A DNA stretch of 64,000 nt from Candidula unifasciata (lineage: Eukaryota; Mollusca; Gastropoda; Stylommatophora; Geomitridae). Numbering within the stretch: the stretch's first letter is position 1; every line of letters begins with the position of its first letter. The DNA lies in contig CAJHNH020000491.1 in NCBI GenBank assembly GCA_905116865.2, positions 496,001 through 560,000 on the forward strand, read 5' to 3'. The notes under the pieces were generated by a model, which made no database searches, was not told where the DNA came from, and saw nothing but the letters and a program-made list of their open reading frames with translations. Position numbers and translations under genes: made by a program. Positions 9,118-19,185 of this stretch are shown here, one piece after another.

Positions 9118-12000
9118 ATTAAGTTTTGTCAAAGTATGGACCCCACTTGGACAATCGACAAGGCGGTTTGGTCTGATGACAGTTTTGAACTAAATGTCAA
9201 CAAACCCCAGTTTCTGAAAGTGAACAAAAAGAAGGTCAACAAAGACAAGGGAAGCAATAACTCAGCTGTTGCTGTGGCAACTAACTCTGAGGCGAACCAC
9301 CATGTCGATTCTGCTCATGCAGAAGGAGTTTCTGATAAATATGTGATTACAGTTTCCCTGCAGCCTCCAGAAAGGGACACCGCAGTGCATACCAAGACAG
9401 CTGAAACTGTTCATGATGATAGCCCATCTGAGAGAAATGAACAACTAAGTATTCATACAGTAAGTTCAGTCAACAGGAACGATACTAAAGACAATATTAC
9501 ATCAGTGGGTCATGATATTCCTTCTGCTTCTTCTTTTTCCAACATCACTGCTGATGAGGGCACACCACTTTCTGATGTGGCCTCTGAAGGAGATAATGCC
9601 AGCACAACAACCAAAACAGCAGGGGTCAAGGAGGTTTTAGAGACAAGTGGGAATTCTTTGCTGTTTTGTAGTATTTGTGCAATGCAGTTCAGAGGGGTTT
9701 CAAGTCTCAGGTATCACTTGAGAAAAGTGCACAAGATAACTGTGCATCAGTCTGATTTATCTTCTTGGTATAGCAGCAGCACACAGAATAATAAACATCA
9801 AACAAAGGCAGACACTCAAGTTCAGACAGTCAATCAGAACAGTGAAAACAACAAAGAGAAAGTGAGCATTGAGAAAACTGGGGAAAATGGAACTGTGAGA
9901 GTAGCAGGGTGTAATGATTCTAAGAAACACGTCAATGAGTCTCCAGAACTGAGCGTGTCACATGTGTGCCCTGTATGTAGCGAGAAGTTTAGTTCTAAAA
10001 TCTGCCTCAGTGAACATTTAAAGTCCCACAGTGAGGAGGATGTGGAGAGTGTGGGTTTGCATCGTTGTGATATCTGTACTAGTGTCATGAAGAATACTCA
10101 GCAGGTGACCAAACACATTATCAAAGTACATGGAGTCAAGCAGATATTCGTCTGCTCCATCTGCAATCGGGAGTTCTACCAGCAGAGCTCTGTTTACAGG
10201 CACATGAAGTTTCTCCACAAATGGGAGATCAAGATTAGAGGAGAAGCCTGCATTCCAGTCTTTGTGAAACCAGCACCCTTGTCTATGCATTCCCCTATCA
10301 AAAATACAGTTGGTTTGAGAGTTAGAAGAGACTCATCAGAGGATATAAAAAGTCCAGCTGCAAAACAGAATATTGGTGCAGATGATGTGACCTACATTAG
10401 CTTGGGAACTGGAGGTGTGGAAAAATTACAGGTCTATAAAATAGATGGTCAAGAAGTTGTCTGTGAGGTTGTTGATTGTGATGGCACTATGACTACACTG
10501 ACAATTCACGAAGGTGGTTCTGATACAGTTGAAGCAGAAGCTAGGCTTTTGGAGGCCATACAGAAAGCACTGAGTAGTTCCTCAGAAACAGAGACTCTTA
10601 TTTCACGCAATGATGAACAACTTTCTTCCACACAAGAGTCAAGATTAGTGTCTGGTAAAGCTAAAGCAGTATTAGATACCACCACTGTGACAACAGAGGA
10701 TGGAGAAGACAGTTTCCACACAGAAGCAACCACATCTGACAGTTCTACTAATTTGTTTGTCATTGAGGGTGATGATCAAACCACACAGTTTTCTGCCACC
10801 AAGGAATTCATCTCACATCTGTTTGCAGCGCTAAAACATACTGCACAGGAAAAGAAAGCAAATTCACCTGAAACATCTCAGGTGATTCGAGTTAAGAATG
10901 TAAAGCAGTCACACAGAATAAGTGAACCTGATGCTGTTAGTGTTGGTGGAGTTTTTAACGAGACCACAGAATCTAAAAATACACTAGAAACCAGTGAGGC
11001 GGTTCCACAGAAGAAGTCTGTCAGATTATCAGATCCTGCACATGTCAAACCTCCAATCATCATGTCAGTTCGAGACATTGGTGCTACCTTCGCAAACTGT
11101 GGAGCAAGACCTGGGCATCGGAATACATCTGAGTCTGATGGGTCTAAAACAAGCTCTTCAGAAAATACGAATGTGAACCTGCTTTCTGCTTCAGAGGCTA
11201 CAGAGGATGTGAGTAAAGGTATTGCTAAGAAACTGCAGCCTTTAGCAGGAATTAAGACAGAACCTGACAAAAATAAAGTCAGAAACTCACATGAGCTTGA
11301 AGAATCAGGAAAAAATGTGCAAAATTTAAAATTTGCAACCGGTTTTCCTGGGAGAATAAAAGAAGAGGTCGATGTTAAATTACAACAAAACTCAGATTCA
11401 GAGTTGTTGAAAAATAAAAATAGTAAGAAGTCTGTAAGCGGCAGTGCAGGTAGCGAGTCTTCCAAAACCAGAAAAATAGTTCCTGTAGCAAGAACTCAGT
11501 CTAAACATGGTGTAAAAGAGAGAGTAGATGTAGGCTTGAAAAAATCTGATAAAACAATCAAACAGAAACTCAGAAAAATATCTCCTACTAAACAGAAAGT
11601 AACAAAAACATCAGACATTTCTCATAAAAGTGCATTGTCAGAGTTTATTCAGGCTGGAGATAACCTTACATCAAGTGTTTCTGCAAAAGTGAAGGGGTCA
11701 AGGTCTTCAGTTCAAAAACCTGCCTTTAACAGCAAGCTTACTACACAGTCAGCTCCTTCTGGCAAAAAGATGATCACCCAGTCAAACCCTTCATGCAAAA
11801 GGACATCCACACAGTTTAGGCCTTCAGACAATAGGGCGTCCTCATATGTTGACATGCCACATCCTACAGTAGACAAGAACGTGAAACCTGTGGCTGAAAT
11901 AAAATCTTTAGAAAAGTCTGCCACGACAGAGCCAGCATTGGTGCATCGCAGCAGCAGCGGCAGAATTATAAAAAGAAAACGGTTTGATGATGAGATATGA
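9118..12000 (+). CDS. Zinc-finger protein terminal exon
   Basis: A 2,883-nt last exon after the acceptor CCCAAACATTGCAG, ending with TGA at 11998-12000. Four C2H2 fingers are visible, with Cys pairs in CSIC (about 9670), CPVC (about 9967), CDIC (about 10070) and CSIC (about 10153), each closed by two His. The last three are clustered. The remaining part is low-complexity, with two motifs fitting the SUMO consensus (IKTE near 11251, IKEE near 11356) and a basic end IIKRKRF that could be a nuclear localisation signal. The frame is open upstream to 9007, but the splice site and phase place the exon start at 9118. Confidence 0.92.
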   Translation: MKFCQSMDPTWTIDKAVWSDDSFELNVNKPQFLKVNKKKVNKDKGSNNSAVAVATNSEANHHVDSAHAEGVSDKYVITVSLQPPERDTAVHTKTAETVHDDSPSERNEQLSIHTVSSVNRNDTKDNITSVGHDIPSASSFSNITADEGTPLSDVASEGDNASTTTKTAGVKEVLETSGNSLLFCSICAMQFRGVSSLRYHLRKVHKITVHQSDLSSWYSSSTQNNKHQTKADTQVQTVNQNSENNKEKVSIEKTGENGTVRVAGCNDSKKHVNESPELSVSHVCPVCSEKFSSKICLSEHLKSHSEEDVESVGLHRCDICTSVMKNTQQVTKHIIKVHGVKQIFVCSICNREFYQQSSVYRHMKFLHKWEIKIRGEACIPVFVKPAPLSMHSPIKNTVGLRVRRDSSEDIKSPAAKQNIGADDVTYISLGTGGVEKLQVYKIDGQEVVCEVVDCDGTMTTLTIHEGGSDTVEAEARLLEAIQKALSSSSETETLISRNDEQLSSTQESRLVSGKAKAVLDTTTVTTEDGEDSFHTEATTSDSSTNLFVIEGDDQTTQFSATKEFISHLFAALKHTAQEKKANSPETSQVIRVKNVKQSHRISEPDAVSVGGVFNETTESKNTLETSEAVPQKKSVRLSDPAHVKPPIIMSVRDIGATFANCGARPGHRNTSESDGSKTSSSENTNVNLLSASEATEDVSKGIAKKLQPLAGIKTEPDKNKVRNSHELEESGKNVQNLKFATGFPGRIKEEVDVKLQQNSDSELLKNKNSKKSVSGSAGSESSKTRKIVPVARTQSKHGVKERVDVGLKKSDKTIKQKLRKISPTKQKVTKTSDISHKSALSEFIQAGDNLTSSVSAKVKGSRSSVQKPAFNSKLTTQSAPSGKKMITQSNPSCKRTSTQFRPSDNRASSYVDMPHPTVDKNVKPVAEIKSLEKSATTEPALVHRSSSGRIIKRKRFDDEI

Positions 12001-12515
12001 GAAGAAAGAAAAGAAAATTAGAAGGATTTTGCTTCTCTGTCGGGCTGAAGATCTTTGATTCAAGTCCACATTTCCCCATATGGACTCTAGGGCCCCCATT
12101 GTGAGTGAAACAGTAAGAATGTGGCGTTTTTATGGTACATTTTTAAATGTATACATCCAGATCTGGAGACTCTATGCCTGTTTACCCTAAAAACACCTGT
12201 AGTAAGTCATTTTAAGGATTGACCATCAGGTAATTCATATCTTCTTTTTGGGGGACCCTGTCCTTCAACCACATTACACAGTGCCAGTGTAGGAATACTT
12301 TTCCCACTGCATGACCGAGCACTTTTCTGGTCTCATGCTATTCAGCCCACAACTTTCATGGTACAGATGGTTGGTTCTGCATCTATTATTGTGCACTGTA
12401 GCAAATCATTCAGAATTGTGTTGCATGTATTTTTATTGTTTTATTTCAACTTAACTGTAAAATTGATTAATTTCTGTGTTTTTGTGTCCAATAAAATGCT
12501 ATACACTAATACATT
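12001..12515 (+). other. 3' UTR of the zinc-finger gene
   Basis: Sequence after the TGA stop without coding potential, ending at the poly(A) signal AATAAA at 12490-12495. The cleavage site is not visible and is assumed to be 10-30 nt further on. Confidence 0.7.
12490..12495 (+). terminator. Poly(A) signal of zinc-finger gene
   Basis: Canonical AATAAA about 490 nt after the stop codon, the first on this strand after the CDS, followed by a TG-rich tract at about 12564-12582 that could serve as downstream element. Confidence 0.7.
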
Positions 12516-12783
12516 GCACATTATTGTGAACATTTCAGTTCTTACCTGGCCTGATTTTGTCCGAGTGTGTGTGTGTGTGTGTAAACATGGTTGGGGGGAG
12601 GGGGAGGGGGGGGGGTCATCTTACTGTTAGTAGTGTGTTAATTTTCCAAGTAAATGTGATGTCTTTACTCAGCTATCAGATCTTTACTATTTTTTTTTTC
12701 AGTCATTAATGTTACGTTTAATTAATTTGTCCTCTACTTTATTACTGGATGTTGCGGTTCTGCTGTGGCCTGCTAGCTTGCTT

Positions 12784-13245
12784 GCAACTTTTTCACACCG
12801 GGTACCACCTGTCACAATGCCACGGGTTAGGGGAGCAACTTTTCCACACCGGGTACCACCTGATGTCGCAATGCCACGGGTTAGGGGAGCAACTTTTCCA
12901 CACCGGGTACCACCTGATGTCGCAATGCCACGGGTTAGAGGAGCAACTTTTCCAGACCGGGTACCACCTGATGTCACAATGCCACGGGTTAGAGGAGCAA
13001 ATTTTTCAGACCGGGTACCACCTGATGTCACAATGCCATGGGAGCAATTTTTTCACACTGGGTACCACCTGATGTCGCAATGCCATGGGTTATGGGAGCA
13101 ACTTTTTCACACTGGGTACCACCTGATGTCGCAATGCCATGGGTTATGGGAGCAACTTTTTCACACTGGGTACCACTTGATGTCGCAATGCCACGGGTTA
13201 GGGAAGCAACTTTTCCACACCGAATACCACCTGATCTTACTAGGC
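12784..13245. repeat. 54-bp tandem array, about nine units
   Basis: Units start GCAACTTTTCCACACCGGGT and contain GGTACCACCTGATGTCGC and CAATGCCACGGGTTAGGGGA. The first unit is 51 bp and one is shortened. Because 54 is a multiple of three, several frames stay open by chance across it. Confidence 0.95.
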
Positions 13246-13459
13246 CACTGCTCCTAGCCACTGACGTCTTAGCCTTACGGTCATGTTCAAGCGTTCAAGC
13301 AAACATTAGTAACATTAAAATCCACCAATTATGTATTCATAAAAAAAAACAAAAAAACTAAGGAGGGTTCGTATCAAACCAGCTACTTTTCCCATAGAAA
13401 CATATGCACAGCACTATGTAAACAATGTCAAGACTTTATGTGGCTATTCTCCGAATAAC

Positions 13460-13623
13460 GGGCACAAAAGATGGCGGTCGCAAAAACACCCTAACAGAGC
13501 CTTAGTCACGTGTCAATTGCGCACTTCCGGCGACTTAATTTGCAGTTTTCCGGCGACTGCCGCCACCGCCGAGAGTATCCCCCACGCTGCTCATGCGGCG
13601 TGGATTGTGGCTGAACTAGATAG
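13460..13623 (+). promoter_or_regulatory. CpG-rich promoter-like region
   Basis: A short GC/CpG-rich stretch in otherwise AT-rich DNA. It holds a YY1-like AAGATGGCGG (13468-13477), an E-box TCACGTG (13506-13512), an ETS-like CACTTCCGGC (13522-13531) and a second TTCCGG near 13550. These are common elements of TATA-less housekeeping promoters. It sits directly upstream of a start codon and a first coding exon. Confidence 0.6.
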
Positions 13624-13673
13624 ATGGCTGGGACTCCTCAGCAGCAGCTTCCACATCTCCTGCAGCTTTGCTC
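13624..13673 (+). CDS. Unidentified gene exon 1
   Basis: Starts MAGTPQQQLPHLLQLC and stops at the strong donor GTGAGT (13674). The ATG has G at +4. A nine-codon upstream frame starting at 13594 overlaps the leader and ends just before this ATG. It leaves two bases for the next exon. Confidence 0.55.
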
Positions 13674-13700
13674 GTGAGTCCTAGCCATCTACTCTGTTTT

Positions 13701-14012
13701 CTAAAACCTGTTATAAGCCTTCATCTCTTTTAGTTGTGCTCCAAGTTTCAGAGCATATAAAATAACTGGTCTTATCAACATTTTATATATTTTGATCTTG
13801 GTGTTGTAAGAAAGAGACTTTTTTAGCAGATGTTGAAGGGCATAGTATACTTTATTTACAGGTTGTATTCTAGATTGTATTTCTTCTCTCAGCATGTTGG
13901 AGCAGTTGAAGTTTGCACCCAAGTGCTTATATGTTTCCATTTGTTTGATTTTCATATTATCGACTTGTATGTGGCTGGAGTTTATATCTTTTCCCTGTCT
14001 TGTAATTATCAT
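13701..14012 (-). mobile_element. LINE fragment (reverse transcriptase C-terminal part)
   Basis: The minus strand encodes YKHLGANFNCSNMLREEIQS and TKIKIYKMLIRPVILYAL, typical of the region after the reverse transcriptase catalytic core in non-LTR elements. It lies within the first intron of the small gene, truncated at both ends. Confidence 0.8.
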
Positions 14013-14179
14013 GTTATTACTTTAAATTAAAGGTAAATATTCGCATCTCCTGACTTTACCTTTACCTTCAAGCTCATTCAAAACTACAGACTATGGCAAA
14101 GCTATTTAAGCTGACAGATGTAATCCCCTACAGCTAACCTGCCAACAAATACTTGAAGAGGCTGGCAGTATCTCGTGAA

Positions 14180-14500
14180 ATATTGCAGCTTCACTGTAAA
14201 GAGGGCGGCATCCCTGGCCTAGGCATTGCCAGTCTGACTCGTAATTCTGACGTACTGCGATCGAATCCCACTGCTGGCTGTGTGGATTTTTATCATAGTA
14301 TGGGGCGTCGCAGGTCGACTCAGCCTAAAATGGGAACCAGGATGGCTGTCCTGGGAAAGTAAAGATGGCCAGCGTAATGCTGACCACATTACCCACCTAG
14401 TGCCGATGGTCTGAAAAAATATGGGCGCTCTTCCCATGTACTTGATACACCTAAAAGATGTGAAAAGGGATCTTTACTTTTTTTTTTTTTTTTTACTGTA
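14180..14500 (+). repeat. SINE family B, subfamily B2
   Basis: The head is tRNA-like (CTGACTCGTAATTCTGACGT, B-box-like GATCGAATCCC near 14262), the core GTCCTGGGAAAGTAAAGATG, and the 3' end GGGATCTTTACTTTT. Subfamily B2 is marked by CAGCGTAATGCTGACCACAT and is also found at 26031, 58742 and 59984. Confidence 0.82.
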
Positions 14501-14642
14501 AGGAGGCATAACACAATTTTGTCCAAATAAAAAATATTGGGAGGAGGAGGAGAAGAAATAAAGGAGGAGGGGAAGAAGAAAAAAGGAGCTTCCCCATATT
14601 GCAACACTTATTTTTGTTGTTGACATTTTTCCATCCTTACAG

Positions 14643-14703
14643 ACTAAGTGTTCCATTGTTTGATAGGCAGGCTTTGAAATCACAGGCCACATGGCCATAC
14701 CAG
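14643..14703 (+). CDS. Unidentified gene exon 2
   Basis: Acceptor TTTTTCCATCCTTACAG and donor CAG/GTAAGG, both strong. Joined to exon 1 it reads SLSVPLFDRQALKSQATWPYQ without stops and ends in phase 0. Confidence 0.55.
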
Positions 14704-14801
14704 GTAAGGTCAAAAATGAAGTTCCTTTTTGTCCATAGCACAATGCCTGAGCAGTATTATTGAGACTATCTGTTGCCCATGAAGTATGATAATTCTCTCA
14801 G

Positions 14802-14827
14802 TCTGTTTTCTTGACTCCGAAGGAAAG
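14802..14827 (+). CDS. Unidentified gene exon 3 (26 nt)
   Basis: Short exon SVFLTPKE plus two bases, between ATAATTCTCTCAG and AAAG/GTAAAT. It is required for the frame to enter exon 4, since exon 2 ends in phase 0 and exon 4 needs two leading bases. Confidence 0.42.
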
Positions 14828-14905
14828 GTAAATATCAATACATTTGGAACAAAGCAAGCATTCTGCCAAAGCAGAAAAGCAGTGCTCTGTCTGTCTGCTT
14901 GTCAG

Positions 14906-15092
14906 AACTTCACTCCTAGACCAGCTGCCAACCAAAGCTAAAGGCCTAGTCTACCCGGCCCTAAGTTTTCAGGTTGGATTCCATCCTTCCCACTGTGCCC
15001 ATCTTTCTGAAGCTTTGGCACAATGTGATGTCAGGTTAGGTAGACAGTGCCCAACACTCCAAACTGCAACAGTGTGTTCACATGTAAACTGA
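14906..15092 (+). CDS. Unidentified gene terminal exon
   Basis: Acceptor CTGTCTGCTTGTCAG. Reads TSLLDQLPTKAKGLVYPALS onwards to a TGA at 15090-15092, with several Cys and His residues but no regular zinc-binding spacing. A possible internal donor (CAG/GTTGGA near 14972) could shorten it. Confidence 0.48.
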
Positions 15093-15098
15093 AACTAA

Positions 15099-15104
15099 AA
15101 TAAA
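15099..15104 (+). terminator. Poly(A) signal of small gene
   Basis: AATAAA seven bases after the TGA stop. Very close to the CDS, but consistent with a compact 3' end. Confidence 0.5.
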
Positions 15105-15138
15105 ACAACAAGAAATCCAAAGAATTCATACTCAGATC

Positions 15139-15144
15139 TTTATT
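15139..15144 (-). terminator. Possible minus-strand poly(A) signal
   Basis: TTTATT on the plus strand equals AATAAA on the minus strand, 35 bp beyond the small gene's own signal. It could end a minus-strand transcript converging from the right, but the nearest minus-strand stop codon is 12.9 kb away, so the link is weak. Confidence 0.2.
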
Positions 15145-15890
15145 TTAATACATTTATGATTTAGATGAAAATGAAAAATGACTAAAGACAGTGATACAAT
15201 AGCTGACATTTAGGAATACAACACAGCTACATTATTTAACATAAGTGCTGGTCCAAATTAACTCCTAATAATAAATACTTTTAGAGAGGGACAAATAAGA
15301 AAATTTACATATAAAAAAAAAAATATTGTAATGGTAAGAATATTTTGGATATAAGGTTGGTTTCTTGACAAATGCAGATTCTTATTATAATCAGGGCTTA
15401 TCCTCGCCAGAAAACGTGTGCCAGCGTTCTGTCACCTACGCTAGGGAAAATAAAAGCCCTGACTACAAGTATACTGGCATCATGAGATGTAACACAGAAA
15501 TGCAGAGTTAAATGCTTTACGTTACACTGAATAAGAACTGGAAAACTGATTTATCATCAGCAATGAAGATTGCTGACTTGTAAAAAGTAAATGGCAGGCG
15601 CAGCTGTTGGTGCTTGCAATGTTAGGCCTCCACAAAATTTAGGTCTAGAAAATTGTATCAATTATTTTCTTCTTCTTCTGCCTTCTCTCCCTAATTGTGC
15701 CTCATGCCAAGTGGTTCTTTACCTTTGGTATTTATTGCATGTAGCCCGCCCTCCCCCCCTCCCAGTTTCCTCCCCCATCTTTTTTTCAACTTCACTCCAC
15801 AGTGTCCCCGTTTTTTGGTCACCTTTATGTCCGCACCAATGGGTGATGAATGTATGCTTAATAAGCTGCAGGTGGTTAAGGCTCCTTGAG
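15145..15890. other. Intergenic, no gene; small MITE-like piece
   Basis: Mostly AT-rich sequence. 15392-15461 is bounded by inverted CAGGGCTT/AAGCCCTG, the usual end sequence of hAT-type MITEs, but no 8-bp target duplication is visible. 15705-15760 resembles 6050-6110 (shared CCAAGTGGT and WGTGTAGC-like block), an undescribed dispersed repeat. Confidence 0.4.
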
Positions 15891-15892
15891 AG

Positions 15893-16012
15893 CAAGTGAA
15901 CAGTGCAGAGGCACGAAAGTCCAGAAGTGGACAAACAACCAGAACTGGAGTTTACAGCCGGTGAGTGCTAAGACGAAGATGGCAAATAAGTAGAAGGAAA
16001 AAAAAAAAAGAA
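15893..16012 (+). repeat. SINE family A fragment
   Basis: Contains AAAGTCCAGAAGTGGACAAA and GGAGTTTACAGCCGGTGAGT of family A, followed by an A-rich GAAGAA tail. Confidence 0.65.
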
Positions 16013-16199
16013 GAATAATGATACAGTACAACAGACTCCATCAACATATAAGTTTTTCGGTATAGTAAGCACAGAGATGTCTCCCTGCAATCTGGCACCT
16101 AAAAATGCTCAGAATGTACTTCAACACTGCCAACAGAGCTGTATGTTCACAGGAACATCTGTTTCTGCACAATAGCCTTTATCAAGGTTCCTAGTCTCC

Positions 16200-17095
16200 T
16201 CTAATCATTCTGAATTTGGACTAGCAGTCAGCAAAAAGAAGACACAGGTTATGGTGCAAGGTGTCAATGACAGACCTACAGTCTACATTGACGGTGAAGA
16301 GCTTGAGACAATAGACCATTTTACCTATCTGGGTTCCACAGTGAATAGTAAACTATCGCTGGACCAAGAAATCAACATCAGGAAAGGTAAGGCAGCAACA
16401 AACCAATGAGCAGATTGACAAAGAGAGTTTGAGAGAACAGAAAGCTCACAATTAAAACAAAAACTCTTGTCTATAAGGCTTGTGTTCTCAGCACTCTGCT
16501 TTATGGCAGTGAAACTTGGTCAACCTATTTGCACCAGGAGAGACGGTTTTCACATGCGATGCCTAAAAAGAAAGAATACTTGGCAATAAATGGCAGGACA
16601 AAATCACAAACTCTGAGGTACTGGAAAGAGCAGGTACTACAACAGTGTTTTCCATGCTCAGCCTACGAAGACAGGTGGCTGGGTCACACCTGGAGAATTG
16701 AGGATGGCAGAGTCCCTAAGGACATCATTTATGGTGAATTAAAGACAGGAAGAAGATGTTGAGGCCGACCTCTACTACGCTATAAAGATGTGTGCAAGCA
16801 GGACATGAATGATACAGGTATTGAGGTGGACTCATGGGAACAAAATGCCATGGACCGTGTTGTGTGGAAAGGGCATATCAGGAAGGGAATGAGCTGAAGG
16901 AAGAAATGATTGCAGAAAGGATGAGAGCTGAGCGTCTGAAAAGAAATGGAGTAAACACAAATGTGGACAAAAATGGTACTGAAATCCCATGCTATCATTG
17001 TGGAAGACTTTTCTTGACACGGGCGGGTCTTCCTAGTCACTCGCCACCACCATGGGCTGTGAGTCTCATGCCTCCTCATAGTGCAATATAACACT
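16200..17095 (+). mobile_element. Non-LTR retrotransposon ORF2 3' part, degenerate
   Basis: Readable in shifting frames: VSKKKTQVMVQG and DHFTYLGSTVNS (end of reverse transcriptase), KTLVYKACVLSTLLYGSETW, then GRPLLRYKDVCKQDMND and a terminal zinc-knuckle CYHCGRLFLTRAGLPSH. This order is that of the C-terminal half of a LINE ORF2 protein. Stops and frameshifts make it inactive. Confidence 0.88.
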
Positions 17096-17315
17096 ATCGT
17101 CTGGAAAGACAGAAATGTGACAATGATGATGAGCCTTCTCTAATATTTCCTGGTTTTTCTGACAGAAGGATGGATGAAGACTATCTACATGTGAAACTGT
17201 GGCAGTTTTTTCATTCTGATATACCAGGGTTTACAATGGCAAACTACTGATTGTTAAACTGCCTTATGAAACTATGAACGGGCAGAAAATGCTGAGGTTA
17301 GCCGGTGACATCCTG

Positions 17316-17461
17316 TTAACTCTTTCAGTCCCAAGGAACACATCATACATTCATAGGTTCCTACCTAGAAGCCCAATGAACGCATGATGCACCAATTTTA
17401 TTACTTTCTTTACTACCCCCTGGGCCTGTGATGCTAAACGCCCGGGGACTCAAAGAGTTAA
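17316..17461. mobile_element. TTAA-bounded MITE (piggyBac-type)
   Basis: Starts TTAACTCTTTCAGTCCC and ends in the inverted form GGGGACTCAAAGAGTTAA, 146 bp, no coding capacity. TTAA borders are the target of piggyBac-type transposases. Related ends occur at 63489-63567, and partly at 37613 and 51254. Confidence 0.6.
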
Positions 17462-17569
17462 GAATATTTAACTAACTTAAAATGCTGAACACTGAGTGAA
17501 ATACGGGACTGGAATATTGTAATATAATAACAGGTTTCCCCTGATGCAATTTTATGGGTAATGAGAATT

Positions 17570-18178
17570 GATTGTAGTTGTTTTCCTTACTAACTGAGCG
17601 GTTTGTAACTTTGTAACTTGTAGTTGTTTCCTTACTAACTGAGCGGTTTGTAACTTTGTAACTTGTAGTTGTTTCCTTACTAACTGAGCGGTTTGTAACT
17701 TTGTAACTTGTAGTTGTTTCCTTACTAACTGAGCGGTTTGTAACTTTGTAACTTGTAGTTGTTTCCTTACTAACTGAGCGGTTCGTAACTTTGTAACTTG
17801 TAGTTGTTTCCTTACTAACTGAGCGGTTCGTAACTTTGTAACTTGTAGTTGTTTCCTTACTAACTGAGCGGTTTGTAACTTTGTAACTTGTAGTTGTTTC
17901 CTTACTAACTGAGCGGTTTGTAACTTTGTAACTTGTAGTTGTTTCTTTACTAACTGAGCAGTTCGTAACTTTGTAACTTGTAGTTGTTTCCTTACTAACT
18001 AAGCGGTTCATAACTTTGTAACTTGTAGTTGTTTCCTTACTAACTGAGCACTTTGTAACTTGTAGTTGTTTCCTTACTAACTGAGCACTTTGTAACTTGT
18101 AGTTGTTTCCTTACTAACTGAGCGGTTCGTAACTTTGTAACTTGTAGTTGTTTCCTTACTAACTGAGCAGTTCATAAC
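17570..18178. repeat. 45-bp tandem array, about 13 units
   Basis: Unit GTAGTTGTTTCCTTACTAAC plus TGAGCGGTTTGTAACTTTGTAACTT. Two units near 18046-18110 are shortened by loss of one of the GTAACTT copies. 45 bp keeps a frame open by chance on the minus strand. Confidence 0.96.
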
Positions 18179-18179
18179 C

Positions 18180-19185
18180 TTTTTTGAGTTGCGATCCTAT
18201 TTTATAAATGCCCCACACATTCAAAAGAGTTTTTTTTTTAAATAGGGTAAATGAAAAACATCAAAAATAGATTTTTCAGTGTAATGTATCTATAAAAATC
18301 GACTGATCACAAACTGAAAAGCAATCACATTCCACAAATAAATCCCTGTTTAAAAAAAAAAAATGTATTGTCATAGTTTATCACTGTCGGGGGCCCCATG
18401 GGAAAACCCGTTTATGACCCTAAATGATGTCGCTACCCTAAATGGGATCACAACCCATGGATTGGCAATAGCTAATCTAACATCCATTTTTATGAGTTCT
18501 TTCTGCAATCAGAAAACTAAACTTCTACAAATTTAATATTGGTAGGTTAGCATTAAGTAAGACAAGTCTTTTTACAGATAATATATTAATTGTTGTAACA
18601 ATGCATAACTGAACTTGTGGACTCAAATTCCAAATTGTACAAAAGGATACATTTGTAATAATTTTACTGCACTTCGAAGCATTATTGAGATTATGTACAG
18701 ATTTGATCATCTTGTAAAATATAAAGTAAGTTAAGGACCGTTTTCACAATATTGGCACATCAGACAATATGGTTCTAGAGTCATATTTTGAAATACCAAC
18801 TGGCACTAGGCAGGTGATGTAGTCATCATCATCCTGCCAGCCAACTTGACTTTCTAGTACCTTTGCAGGTACCCAGATTATTCCTGGGCACCCAGAGATT
18901 CCTGGCCACCAATACCCTCACAAGAGATGAGACAATTTTCTTTCCTTTTATTACGTTTCATTCCACATTATCTTTTTCTTTTCCTAAATTTTATAGTTAT
19001 TCTCGTGACTTCCCTATGTGGGGACTAGTGGCCATGATTCTCTCCCACTTTTTGTGTGCTGTGGTGTTTGATGATAAAAGGCTTTCTATGAAATGCCAAA
19101 TTTTTTTTCTCTCTGTGTTTTTTTTACTCACCGCCCCCCTCCCCACCTCTTTTACCCTTTTCATTAAGCCTTCTTAGTCACAATT
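18180..19185. other. Intergenic, no gene seen
   Basis: AT-rich DNA with short homopolymers; a CT-rich stretch at about 18940-19170. No exon, RNA gene or clear repeat identified. Confidence 0.4.

Larger units (their letters stand above)
583..12000 (+). other. Gene: C2H2 zinc-finger protein, 3' part (four exons)
   Basis: Exons 583-1367, 2856-2994, 5885-5974 and 9118-12000 join in one open frame of about 1,298 codons with canonical AG/GT borders. The first exon opens inside a finger, so the gene begins before position 1. Fingers in order are a half finger (exon 1), one finger split between exons 1 and 2, one in exon 2, one in exon 3 and four in the last exon. Long acidic and Ser/Thr-rich linkers separate them, and a basic C-terminus ends the protein. 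Proteins of this build are usually nuclear DNA-binding regulators; that role is inferred from fingers, not from a recognised orthologue. Introns carry large minisatellites and a LINE fragment. Confidence 0.9.
13624..15092 (+). other. Gene: unidentified small four-exon gene
   Basis: Exons 13624-13673, 14643-14703, 14802-14827 and 14906-15092 join in one frame giving about 107 residues, followed seven bases later by AATAAA. All six splice borders are GT/AG and the phases (2, 0, 2) agree, which is unlikely by chance for three introns. I do not recognise the protein; no transmembrane segment, signal peptide or known motif is evident. The transcription unit lies between the zinc-finger gene and the convergent phosphatase gene. 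The 26-nt third exon is the weakest call. Confidence 0.55.

Noticed and set aside
12699..13361. Frames of 77-182 codons on both strands over 12.7-13.3 kb
   Set aside because: The 54-bp tandem unit is a multiple of three and lacks stops in several frames; open on both strands at once, as expected for a repeat and not a gene.
15392..15461. hAT-type MITE bounded by CAGGGCTT/AAGCCCTG
   Set aside because: Inverted ends are only eight bases and no 8-bp target duplication is visible, so it is only mentioned within the intergenic entry.
16834..17091. Independent C2H2 zinc-finger gene (CYHCGRLFLTRAGLPSH)
   Set aside because: The finger is the C-terminal knuckle of the LINE ORF2 fragment directly upstream.
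17472..18011. 179-codon minus-strand frame with VSKETTTSYKVTNRS repeats
   Set aside because: Pure product of the 45-bp array; no promoter or neighbouring exons.
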